In this document: positions 48,393-60,100 of the stretch, in pieces
How the letters are laid out: each line of letters begins with the position of its first letter
Numbering within the stretch: position 1 is the stretch's first letter
Assembly (NCBI GenBank): GCA_015680685.1
Contig: MNCI01013865.1
Span: 611,048 to 675,047, forward strand
Reading direction: 5' to 3'
DNA: 64,000 nucleotides
From: Gnetum montanum
Taxonomy: Eukaryota; Streptophyta; Gnetopsida; Gnetales; Gnetaceae
Position numbers and translations under genes: made by a program
Notes under the pieces: generated by a model
The model's input: only the letters and a program-made list of their open reading frames with translations
What the model was told of the DNA's origin: nothing
Database searches by the model: none

Positions 48393-50666
48393 ATGATCAA
48401 GAAATTTCATAGTTTGGAAAGTTTCAAAGTTTCAAAGGATATTCTAGATTCTAAGACTGATTCTTCATCGGAAGAAGAACAAAAGAAATTTTCTGAATTG
48501 GGAACAAGTAGTGGAGTGAAAACTAGAAGATCAAGAAGATCACCCATTATCTCTGGTTTGTCAATTCGTAAGAGAAGATCTAGAAAGTCTAAGAGTTCAA
48601 CATTTCAAAGGAATAGGATGGCAAATCCTTGGCAAGGAGTTACACCATTAGGATTTCAAAATTACAATGATATTCCTAAGGTAGTTTACAAATATTTTCC
48701 TGAGCCTTTTATTCCTGGAAAAGCTTATTTAGCTGAAGAATATATTCACATGTTTGAGTTAGCTTTAGCTCATGCAAATATTCAACATCAAGATCAAGCT
48801 TGTAGGTTGTTTGTATCAAATCTAAAGGATATGGCTCAGATTTGGTATTCAAACTTACCAAGCAATAGTATTACAAGTTGGGATGACATGAAGAATCTTT
48901 TCTTAGCCCAGTTTGGTAATCAATTAGATCAACAACAATTATATTGTGGGCTAATACAAGCTAAGCAAGGAGTTAAAGAGCTAGTTAGAGATTTCAACAT
49001 TAAGTTTCAACGAATTTGTGGACTCTTTCAAAGGCAATATAGGCCATCAGAAGAAATGCTTAAGGAAAATTATCTTAAGGCTATCAACCCCAACATTTCA
49101 ATTTGGTTAAGGAGAACTCCAAACTTAACTACACTAAGTGACTACTTTAGCGAAGCTATACAGTTAGAAAAATAGTTGAACTTGAATCTTGAAGAGAATA
49201 TCGCAATTCAAAAAAGAGAAGAAAGAGTTATGATTCCTATGCAAGATTTTACTCAATTTAAAGCTTTACCGAGTCCATCTCACGTTAAGAAAGAGCAAGA
49301 ACATGAAAGAGTAGGATCTGAAAAAGGACAATTAATGAGAGATATGTCTAACAAAATAGTGAAGCTTGAGACAGCATTGGCAAGAGTAAATATCAAGGAA
49401 GAAAGGAAAAATAGAAAGCATAAACATCAAGACACTAAGTTAGTAGAAGATGAGGATGAAAGTGATCTTATTATGTCCAACTTTCTTGATATTGAATCTG
49501 ATAATGAGTTATCAAGTGTTCACTATGCAAGTAAATCTTCTAGCAATGAATCTAGTGATCCTTCTTCTCTATCAAGTTCTGAAGAAGATATGTCTTCAGA
49601 TGAGGAATGTAATAACAAAGAGGAAAATGGTTATAATCTTTGATCAAAAGATAGATTAACTACTTCTAGACCCTCAAATGTTATTACTGATCCATCTTCT
49701 AAGAGAAAAGCTTTTGAACCAAGTAGAAAGGATAAGAATAAAGGTAGAGACAATCAAGTGGAGCAAAGCACTCCAAATCAGTCTTTCAACAAATGGATAA
49801 AGAGATCAAGCTTCATTGGTGATGGAGAATATGATTTGGTAAAAGACCTTAAACGTGTCAAAGCCAATATTAGCCTCTATCAGTTACTTCAAATAGGAGA
49901 TCAGCAAAGAAAGGCTTTAGAGTTTATTAAAGGCAAAAGGAGAGCTAGAGAATCAGAGTTAAGTTATGTGTCTAGTAATGATGAGAGATTGAAGACTTCA
50001 CATGACAAGGAAGCTCCTCCTTTTCTTTTGACAATGAAATTAAAAGATAAATACTTACACAATTGTTTGGTTGATTCTGGAGCCACGTCTACTATAATGC
50101 CATTGTCTATATGTAAGAAACTTGGTTTGATCCCTGAAAAATCAAACAAAAAGATTGTTCAAGTGGATAAGAGTAGAGTGAAGATTGTGGGTCAACTACC
50201 AAGTGCTCTATTGGAAATTGCTTCTGAACCTCGCATTAGAAGTAAAGTAACTATTCAAGTGGCAGATATACCGGATTCACATAGTCTCTTATTAAGTAGA
50301 AGTTGGAGTAAGAATTTCTCAGGTTACATATCAACAGATTATTCTCACATGTGGCTACCTTGGAAAGGAAAACCAAATCAAGTATACATCTATAGTGAAC
50401 CTTTCATGATTGATAACATTACTTCAAATGGAAAAAGTAAGATGGTTGAAAGGAGAGGTGCTGAAAAGAAAATTTGTACACTCCAAGGAAATGAGAATTC
50501 ATTTGAGAAAGAAGGTGAAAGGATTGCTGAAGATAAATCTCAAGAGGATCAAGTTGAAAACTCCAACAAGCCAAAAAGTAATAGAAAGATTACTTACGAG
50601 AGGGTTAGAGATATGAGGATTCCTACCAGCGTAATCCTCCCCACTCTCTTCCCATCTCAAGAATAG
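48393..50666 (+). pseudogene. Element F gag-protease polyprotein (two in-frame stops)
   Basis: One frame of 757 codons plus stop is open except for TAG at 49173-49175 and TGA at 49641-49643. Each is one C-to-T step from a Gln or Arg codon. The N-terminal 80 residues are Ser/Arg/Lys-rich. The gag core follows (YFPEPFIPGKAYLAEEYIHM, MAQIWYSNLP, WDDMKNLFLAQFGN). A Ser/Glu/Asp-rich linker lies around 49440-49640. The aspartic protease has LVDSGATSTIMPLSICKKLG near 50065, with DSG intact, and a late hydrophobic LLLSRSW block in place of ILGRSW. No polymerase follows, and the frame ends naturally before the PPT. Confidence 0.85.
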
Positions 50667-50858
50667 TCCATGAACTAAGGACTTAATAATGTACAGTTTG
50701 TTTGTTTTGTTAGGAATGAGGTTTTTGTCCCATCACACCTTATGTTAAATGGGAATTTTCCTCCAAAAATATTTATCAGTTAAGATGTAAAAAGTTCAAT
50801 AAAAGCTTCAGTACAGTTCAGTTTTAAAATGAGGCATGCATAAATTTCTTTAAGCTTT

Positions 50859-50873
50859 TAAAGGGGGCAAAAA
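50859..50873 (+). other. Polypurine tract of element F
   Basis: TAAAGGGGGCAAAAA immediately precedes the repeated LTR start, which here reads TCTTGGC instead of TGTTGGC. Confidence 0.75.
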
Positions 50874-51233
50874 TCTTGGCACATTTTGGCCATTTCATGG
50901 AATAGGCTTTATAAGGTTATGGTGATTTTTGAAAAATTTAAAAGAGATTTTTGAGATTCTGTTTCTTCACCTTGAAGTCTACCATGTTGATTAAGACAAG
51001 CTTTTGGCTAATTGGTTCGCATCCACAAAGGCATGGTTGAATGTCCTAAAATCTTACAGGCCTTGTTCTTGCATCCTTGAACCAACCAATACACAAAAGT
51101 TGCAGAGCCTCCTTCCAAAGACCATGTGGCCCATATGCAAAAATCTTACCATTCGATGGGATTTCATTCCTTGTTGGAATCAGACAATGAATATTTTCTC
51201 CTTTAAGTTCATATGAGATTCATTCAGCCTTGG
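50874..51233 (+). repeat. Truncated 3' LTR of element F
   Basis: About 97% identical by eye to 45188-45545. Similarity ends near CAGCCTTGG, where element G sequence begins. It stops before the position of the aminopeptidase fragment in the 5' LTR. Confidence 0.85.
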
Positions 51234-51237
51234 ATAT

Positions 51238-52644
51238 TGAAACACCGTGAAAATTACGAGTCAGCCTCAGGCAAAGATTCGCAATTCAAGCGAGAGCGCG
51301 CATCAATTTTGTTCAAGGACAAGTTTACGCTCTATCACGCATGGCAGCGTAATGAGCGTAATAAGCTCCAAGGCAGTCAAAGGCAAAGTCTAGAGAAGCA
51401 CAATAGTTCAATACTTTTTCTAGCAACGCATGAGTAACTTGTCTTTACGCTTGTTACGCGGCGGTGCGTGCCATTGCGTATGTCATCATTAAAGCTGCAC
51501 ATTGTTTATGCTTCATCACGCATAGCTGCGTAGTGAGCGTAAGTTGCACATTGTTTACGCTTCATCACGCACAGCTGCGTAGTGAGCGTAAGTTGCACAT
51601 TGTTTACGCTTCATCATGCGCGGCTGCATAGTGAGCGTAAGTGGCACATTATTTACGCGTGGTTACGCGCAGCTGCGTAGTGAGCGTAAAACAATTCTAA
51701 GCCTGTTGTTGTCTACACAAGATTACACTCATACACGCGACACAATGCGAATGAGTGTAATGCAGCCTGAAGACAATTGAAGCACGCTCAGCATGTACCC
51801 GCTCCTCACACGCACGGCACGCAAACGAGCGTATTGTGCGTAGTCACAGTTTGACTTAAAATGATCAAGTCGATGGGACCCGAAACATCTGGGACCCACG
51901 TCATCAGGGTTGCACCTTTTTCACAGAGTGTCGCGACCTATAAATTCCCCAGTTGACAAAGATACCAAGGTTGGCAAATCAGAGAAGCAGACGCATATTT
52001 CTTAGCACCAGAGAACTTAGCACTTTGGAGCAGAGATACAGAGAACAGCACTTTGGTAATTGCTGATATTATCACTTTACAGCCGAAGCAAAGCACAGTT
52101 CGCCTTGAGCACCAGGGACAGGAGTAATCGTTCTGCTAAAAAGACTCTATCAATTAGAAACAATTGATCGGTAGACGTCAAAGCTTGGCCTGCCTTGCAT
52201 CTCAGCTTTAGCTCACAAGGTAGATCGGACTTCCGTTTAGGCCGTTTTGCTCGTTGTTTTGTGCTTGTTTCACATCCTGTAATCGGGGATTCCCTAGTGT
52301 AATTTCTCATGCAAAATACACATTGTTAAGTCAAAGTGCAGATCTTAAAGCTACGTGTTTAGGGTTTCTTATGTCAGCCTCCTTTTATCGTGTTTAGCAT
52401 TATCACCGTTACGATCCGTCTACATCGTTTCCCCCTCGTTCTATGACTCCTCGAACCAGATCGCTTTCTTTTACGCAATTTTCACTATTTTACTGACCCA
52501 TAAGTCCCTGTCTGATCGACAAGACCGTTCAGGGCACCGCGGATTCATTTTTCCAGCATAGCCCTCGCACGGATCCGTGGCTAAAACTGTGTGCGCCGGA
52601 AACTCGGTCAGTATTTCCAACTGCCGACGTTTTCTATCGCTACA
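51238..52644 (+). repeat. 5' LTR of element G
   Basis: The end (CGCTACA, 52644) is fixed by the adjacent PBS and by an inverted copy whose similarity stops at the same base (63776). The start near TGAAACACCG at 51238 is an estimate. TATA (CCTATAAATTCC) is at 51939-51950. U3 contains many TACGC and GCGTA words and a 49-bp tandem repeat. Base composition is much richer in G+C than the Athila-like elements. Confidence 0.75.
51497..51692 (+). repeat. Four tandem 49-bp units in the U3 of LTR G
   Basis: Units start at 51497, 51546, 51595 and 51644. Each contains GCACATTGTTTACGC, an AGCTGCGTAGTGAGCGTAA-type palindromic part and a CATCACGC link. They lie about 250-450 bases upstream of the TATA box, a position where enhancer repeats are common in LTR elements. 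Confidence 0.85.
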
Positions 52645-52650
52645 GTTTTC

Positions 52651-52667
52651 TGGCACTAGAAGGAGGG
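52651..52667 (+). other. Primer binding site of element G (tRNA-Asn)
   Basis: TGGCACTAGAAGGAGGG, six bases after the LTR end. It differs from the tRNA-Asn complement by one C-to-T-type transition and matches the PBS of element F otherwise. Confidence 0.8.
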
Positions 52668-52890
52668 CCTTCAGGCTCCGATCCGAATATTTCGGGTAGC
52701 CCTGGTAGTGATCAATACCCTAAACCATAGACATGATACCTCTAGGGAAGTCTATGGTCAATCGTGTGGTATAGATCGGTCGCAAGGACGATTTCTTTAA
52801 AATCCTACAGGGTAGAAAGCCTTTTGTGCTTTTTGTTGCCAGCCATTTTCTTTAGATCCAATTACCAGTCATAGTTGACTTTATCGATCA

Positions 52891-55800
52891 ATGGATTCCT
52901 TTTCCTCGAACACAACCGCCATGGTCACCACCGATCTGGGTGTCGCACCTGTCAATCCAACAGCAGCCACAGGACCAGCGCCTGGCGCAACTGGGCCTCA
53001 GGGACCATTGCACCGTTCGTTAAGGCTTCAGGGGAAAGAGCCCATCTTCACGGTTATAACCCCTGAAGAATACAATTTCATGTGCGTCAAGATCTAGGCG
53101 AGGCTGGCTCTTAGCCGAGCCGAGCTGGAGGCAAAACGAAACTTTGAGGTGCTCCACCGAGGGGGGTATGATTTTAAGCCGACAGCCTATGACATAATCC
53201 CCCTGACTGAACACCAACACGAGCTCATCGCACAGTTGGTCATGGCCAGAGGCCAGACTTCACAACCTGCGGTGGAGCCTCAGCATGGGGAAGAGGTAGA
53301 GGACGAATTCGCGGCCCTGTCTGAACATTCGTTCCATAATCTGACGTCCCACACCCACATAAATCCATCGTTCCCCTTCAACGGAGAGGCAGCCTTTCTT
53401 GACCCAGCCGCGACCGTGCAGACGCAAATCCCTATCCTTCCACAGGCCAACACGCAACCGTCTGGGTTACAATTACAAATACCGCATCATAACGCGGGCG
53501 TGGTTCCATCACCACGGATACTTAGTATCCTAGCGGTGGTCCCGGCAACCGCCGCACCCCATTTTATCCCTCAGGTACAAGCTCATACTGTACCGGTAAC
53601 TCGTTCAACGCCAATGTTCCCGCCGCCGCCAACTCAGCAAAATACAGCAGCCGTGCCACAGTAGACCTTTATTCAATATCCTGCAACAAGCCAATGGATT
53701 GACCCTGCTACGCAACACCATCCATCTGCGGTGTACAGTGCACAGCCTTCGGTCGCACCTGCGGCACAATTTTCGCAGGTGCTTCCTCAATATACCTACC
53801 ATTATCCCGCGCAGCAGGCAGGAGTTAATCCCTCGTCTCAGACCGGAGGATGGTGGTCTTCACAGGCCCCCCAGCCCGCAGGAATCCCTGCTCCACCAGT
53901 GGCTAGCCAACCACCTCCTGCATTCTAGTTTCCTAGGGCTGCCCCTCCAGTCTAGCCTCCTGCGCCTGCTGCACAGGTACCTCCATTAACAGGTCTAGAC
54001 CAAGCTTTCCAGCTTATCTAGACGCTTACCAAGGAGGTTCGACGCCTCAAGACCGTTGGATTTGATACTATTCAGATCATAGACTTCTATCAGGATGATC
54101 CGATCAATCCAGCGGTCCCTATGCTGTCATTGCCACCAGGGATGTCCCTCCCTCACTTTACCAAGTATAATGGGGAGGGGGATCCCAATACTCATCTAGC
54201 CACCTTTAGATCTGAATCTTTGTTGTTACAGTAATGGCCGCACACTTTAATCCGAGTCTTTGCGATGTCATTAACCGGGAAGGCTTTGGACTGGTATAGA
54301 GCTCTCCCACGCTCTTCCATTTCGACTTTGGAAGAGCTCCTGACCCAATTTGTGACCCATTTCAAATACAATCTGAAGCTGGAAGTCACGATGGAACAGC
54401 TTATGGGGGTGAAACAGGACCCACTCGAGCCAGTCCAAAAGTTTATACAGCGTTGGAACGCTACCTTGAATGAGATCCGTGACCCGATCGCGGACTCTCA
54501 TCTATTGGCTATATTCAAGGGAGCAGTCAACGACTTTATTAAGTCTAAGCTGTATTATCTTTCCCCTGGTAATATACATCAGGCCTTCGCCCAGGTCCGA
54601 AGCATCCAAGATACTGCAGAAGCTAGCAAAGACCCAGCATATGTCGCCTACAAAAACGCACACAACAAGGCCAAAGACAAAGGCAAGGCAGCAACAACGA
54701 CAGTAGCTGCGCTGACTGAGAACGCAAAAAACAAGAACAAGAAGGCCACCACAACACCGCCCCCAGAGGCCGCGGCTAGTGTTGGCACTAGCCAAACCAT
54801 AGCTGCCCTTGAAAGTTCCCCCCAGCCAAAGCCGAATTTTGAGCGTAAAGATCGTTCAAAGTATACAGCTTTACCTGTAAAGCATTCTGAATTGCTGAAA
54901 CAACTGTTAGTAGCAGGACACATTCAAACTAAGAAAGTGTCCGAGGAAGCCCTGAAGTGTCACAGACGTCACTGTGAACTGCTGAAGGACCCTTCTTTAG
55001 CTCTGCCTAATGAACTAGCAGTTCCAAAATCTTTCAGGCTGGACCGTTTCTATGACTACCACCAGATGTGTGGTCACGACACGGATTACTGCTGGGCGTT
55101 GAAGGACGACATTCAACGCATGATCGATGAAGGTCATTTAAAATTAGACAGTAGTAACCCTACACGTCCAGAAAACCAAACACTGCATGTGTATAAGGAT
55201 CCATTGAACATAAACTACGATCCTTATACAATCACGGTGGTGAGTACGGACGGTGAGCGTAAAGAACCGCCAAAACCGCCTTTTGTTTTGCGCATCCCCT
55301 CCAGCTCACAAAGGGGACCAACCACTTCAGCGGCAGCCGGTGGGGCCTCACGGCCACCTTTCATCATACGGGCACCTTCTCAGTTACGCCCTCAGTCACG
55401 TGATAGTACTCAAGCCGCGGCTCCGTCCGCGCCCACACCTAGAGCGCCCTTCATTATCAGGGCGCTAGTACCACGGCCAGCTCCTCTTACGCAGGGGCAG
55501 ACCTCCCGGCAAAACTACCAGCCAATGCCTGCCAAGCGGAAGGAGGAGAATACCACAGTTAACGTAGCAAGAGACCACCCTACGCTCGGCTTCCCTAAGC
55601 CCAAGCCCCTGGCCTCTGTGCCTTTGTCCATGCCCCAGAAGCAGGCCAAAGGTACAGAAACACAGCCACCTTCTCTTGGCAGAAAAAAGAACCCTCCCAC
55701 TGACACCGCTCCGCCCCGAGAAATCCATCTCTTGGGCCGAAAGGAGGAGGACAAGGGGGATAAACAACCCTGCCGAGAGAAAGAACTCCTCGACGCATTC

Positions 55801-56706
55801 ACGCAGGTCACGCAAGCTCTTAAGCAAAAGAACACAACGCTGAGCTTGTACGACCTACTCATGACTTCACGAGAACACCATGAGGCTATGGTACGTATGT
55901 TGACATCCATATCAGTGGATGCCAGCCTACTAGCAGAAGAGGAAGCGATACACGCTATCATGTTTCCTTCCGAAGCTGAACAACCCAAGCCTACCTCGTT
56001 GACCTTCCTGGACGAGTCTGTCAAAGATGATCCGGAGAAAGGTCAAGTAACGACCGAGCCTATGTTCATTACCATTCGGGTTGGCCAGTACCGGATCCGA
56101 AGGGTACATGTGGATGATGGCACGGCAACTAATGTCGTTCCCTATTCCATTTTTGATAGGTTGGGATTGGTCGACCAGATCACTCCCACGGCGACAGCTT
56201 GTGTGAAATCATTCAACGGAGCACGGTTTCAAGTCAAGGGGACGGTGCGTATTGAGTTTGTGGCGGGGGATCAATTCCCAACTGAAGCCACATTCTTAGT
56301 CATTGAGGAGATGCCCGGCTTCAACTTAATCTTAGGGAGGTCATGGTTAGCCCAGCTGAGGGCAGTCTCATCGCCGATACATCAAGAGATACACCTGCCC
56401 TACGCCGGAGGGGAGGTTATCATACGCGACGACGAGATCACCCCCAGGACTGTCAACAACATTGCAAAAGAACGGGGTTCAGAGATCGAAACTACTGACG
56501 ATCAGTCCCATCCCCAAGTCCCCGAACAAACTAATGACAATGACAACAACCTAGCTTGGGTCGACCTGCCATTTCCGGATGACAGCATAGAGGAGTCCAA
56601 CCATAAGTCTCCTCGCCCTTACGCAGCGCTCAACGTGAAGGCCATTAAAAGACAATTGCGTATTGACGGTTGAATAATGGTCTTCCGCGTGTACTACCAT
56701 TTTCAG
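52891..56706 (+). pseudogene. Element G gag-protease exon (Tat-like)
   Basis: A single frame runs from ATG at 52891 to a donor site CAG|GTTAGC at 56706/56707. It is interrupted by TAG at 53095, 53662, 53926, 53953 and 54019, TAA at 54232 and TGA at 56671, all one C-to-T step from Gln or Arg codons. The Pro/Gln-rich N-terminus is followed by the gag core (MSLTGKALDWYRALPRSSI near 54265), the zinc-binding YHQMCGHDTDYCWALKDDI near 55060, a Pro-rich linker, and the aspartic protease (VHVDDGTATNVVPYSIF near 56106; FNLILGRSWL near 56320). The protease has DDG where D(S/T)G is usual. Clearly decayed, but of long conserved frame. Its last codons continue in phase into the exon at 61739. Confidence 0.85.
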
Positions 56707-57193
56707 GTTAGCAAATTTCCCGTTTAGCCATTTCTTTCATTTGTTTCAGCATGCTTTTACGCCATATACGCTTTCTGGGTTTACGCTTTTCACTTGTTGC
56801 GTATTTTATCGTACTCGCGTTAGCTACACTCTCATTCCTTTACGCATTTATCCAGGAGTACATTTCTTATTATCAATTAAGTAGATGGCCCGCAATGGCC
56901 CTAAACTAGTAGATGGCCCGCAACGGCCTTAAACTATTTACGCGAAGTTATCCTATTCATCGTTATACGCAGTTACGCAGATGGCCCGCAACGGCCTTAA
57001 ACTAGGAATTACGCTAGCATTATTACTTAGGTGAACTTTTCAACAAGTACACTCGTACTCCATCAACGAAACGCAAAAGCAAAAAAAAATATATATGTAA
57101 TTGATATTCAAACGCATCCACCAGGTTTTATAACATGTCTTTCTATAACATGGTACTACGCTCAACATTAACAACATTCTGCGTAAATAATAA

Positions 57194-60100
57194 TTACGCA
57201 TTTCCCCTACTGCCACTATCGCCGGTATCTTTTAGCTCTGAATCCAGCCCCAAAAGGTCGTCCTCCAGTGGGCCATCGTTTCTGGGAATTATCCCTCCAT
57301 GAAAGATTGTCTCTTCACGAGGCTCTCGTTCTGGTATTGGCTCCACAGGAAGACGCTCTTCATCGTTCCGTTCCACCTCTGTTTCCACTGTTTCTTCTCC
57401 CAGCCCTTCAGCCAGCATACTTTTTCGACCTTCTTCCGGTACCTAAAACCAAAAATAACAGCAAAATTAGAATAGTGACGCTACTCAGAAAATCTTCCAA
57501 CTAAGTCATGCGTAAACTTACTCGTGACGGCCCTGCTTCCGCGGCAAAGGGAAGCTTGTCCAAACCGGCCCACAAACGTTGCATGATCTCGTCCTCTGTC
57601 AGGTCTGGCCACACATCCTTGCCCAAAGCCGCCCTAGCTTTCACCTTCCCTTTCTCCACGCTACTCCAGGAGGGTGGATCTGGGAAGAAAGTAGGGATTG
57701 TAGCCTGATTCCCAGGGAAAACCATTGTTCTCTCTAGGGATGCAGTTACAGTCACCTGTTCTTCGAACTTCTTGAAAGCTGCGGATGCTCCGATGGTGTC
57801 CACGAAAACCTCCAGGGATCGAGCTTTAACGGCGGAATCGCGGTAACGCTTTCTATAAGCAGCGCTTTCCCTTTTATACACATGCTTGTGGTCCTTCTCC
57901 GTCTGCCCCCATTCCTGTACGCTGGCGCAGTAGTCCCTCCAGTCTCGGCTTTTCTAAGCAAGGAGTTCAATTTGCATCCTTTGCTTTACTAACACTCGAC
58001 TGGTTTGTACGCTATTCTTGATGGCTGTCCAATAACGGGAGTGGTCAATAATAGCGGTACGCCAGTCTTCATCCCCCGTCATTCGAGCCTGTAGGAACTC
58101 GTACCGTGCCTTTAGGTCCTCGACTTCCTTGGTCAAGGATTCAGCCTTTTCCTTCGACCGTTGCAGCCTCCTCCATAGGTTTTCGTTAACATTTCTACTT
58201 TCCCATATGGATCGTGTCAAGCGTAACGCACATTTACGCATTTCCTCATAAATGTGGCGTGGCACGACTGCCCCATCAGGTGGGGGCTCCGCTGTGTCCA
58301 GATCAATGGGCTTCGCGGGATCCCATCGGAGGTGAGCTCCTGACAGAAAACAAGCATCAATACAGATGACACAGTACCAAGGCATCGTATCATAATTTCG
58401 TTATGACTATAACTTACCAGCACCAGGTTCAATGCGTTCCAGACGCTCGATCATGTCGCTGACGACGCCTTCCATGAAGGCAAGCTTATCGGGGAAGTCT
58501 CTCCACATTTTGCTCACAGCAGCAGACGTTGAGACATCTTCTTCTCCTATAGCATAAGTTGGTTAGACATTCCCTCCATTCACATATTCTTTCAAACATG
58601 CTAACGCACTCATTACCTCTACCGGTGACAGTGGCGATTCCATCAACCTCCTCCGTATCATTTTCCCCTTCATGCACTGGAGTCTGTGCGTCACTAGTTC
58701 CAGTAGCTGGGGCCCTCTCACGCACCCCAGTCTGTACGCAGCTTCCGCTAGTAGCTGGGGCCACCTCACGCACCGGAACCTACACATGGCTCTTATTAAT
58801 AGCTGGGGCCTCTTCTTCCAAAATTGAGGCCCCCTCCCCATGGCTTAGTACCATTGACCTTGTCTCAGGGGTCAGTTGCTCTGTCATTTTTGCTGTTTAC
58901 ACCATCATATGTTAGCATACAATTCCTGATCATCTAAGTAAAGCGATGCGTATATAGTCCTTCACACTTACCAGGTGGAGGCTTATTCCGCTGCACCTTG
59001 ACTTCAACAGTTTGGCCTACATCATCCCCACGGGCCTCAGTTAGGCGGAGCCTCTTCCGCCGAGCTGTCGGTTCCACGATTTCCTCCGTCAGACGTTTCC
59101 CCCGCGAGGCGTCACCGGTGTAGGTAGGCATTATTCCGCCTACACTGTCGAGACCCCGCACTCGAGGTGCCGCCAAGCCTTTAGTCGTTACGGATAACGA
59201 CTCCCCGATCCCTTCTGGCAGATCCTGCCCCCGGGTAGTGCTGAGAATGTGGGCAATCCAAGGTTTGGATAGCTTGTCTCGGTCTTGCTGTACCCAGACC
59301 CCATTCCTCTGAACGACCAGAAACTCAGCAAACCGCTAGAGGCAAGCTATGAAAAAGACATAATGCACATTGAAACGGGACTCGAGCTTCTGCCGAAGCT
59401 TGACCATTTCACTGCGTAGGCCCTTGGCGAGATGGCTTGCCCAATCAAACCAGGCTCCCTCTTCTAAAACCTCTCGCATGATACGGGTCTGTTCTACCGG
59501 AAAGAACTTCGCCTGCGGGAGGGTTTTGGGAAAGGTCTGGGCTCGAAAAAGGGGATAAAGTGTCTTGGCGGTCCCCATCTCGAATTTATCACAAGGATAC
59601 CCCTTGGTCTCCTTAGGGATCCTTACCCCCTCCTTCAGAAACTCCTCGACTCTAGTGCTCCTCTTGGTCTTCACTTTTACGGGAAGGCCAGTCGAGGGGA
59701 CACCAAACAGGTCCTAGAAGAGCTGAGCGTCAATATCAAAGTTTACGCGCACGTTATGCACGCGTGTACAGAAACGATCCGCCTTCTTGCTGAAGGAGTT
59801 GACCAAGGTTATCATCTCACTGGCAGGGACATCAGGGGTCGCAGCCAAAAATAGGTGCATTAGCCCTGCGGCCTAGATCTTGGTGGTCACCGCGACTGGG
59901 GCCGCCGAGTGGCCAAGCCAACGCTGTGCCTCCTTAATATCGCCGTAACAAAAGAGAACATCCCTCGCCTCGAGGCCGGAAATTGTAAGGGTAATCTCCC
60001 GGGATTCCCTAACTAAAAGGCATAAAACGTAAGTCAAACAAAAACACTTTTATATAATATTCGTGATTCATAACTACACGCATAACATTAGAACACGCCG

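Larger units (their letters stand above)
45188..51233 (+). mobile_element. Element F: gag-protease-only LTR retrotransposon
   Basis: The 5' LTR is 45188-48274, ending GCCAACA opposite its start TGTTGGC. A tRNA-Asn PBS follows, then a single gag-protease frame at 48393-50666, a polypurine tract at 50859-50873 and the first 360 bases of the 3' LTR (50874-51233). No reverse transcriptase, RNase H or integrase exists between protease and PPT, so it must borrow them, like described TR-GAG elements. The right end is cut where element G begins. The two LTR starts differ at about 10 of 358 positions. Confidence 0.85.

Noticed and set aside
54502-56024. Long minus-strand open frames opposite the element G gag-protease
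   Set aside because: They are shadows of the sense gag frame, which carries clear gag, zinc-finger and protease motifs.
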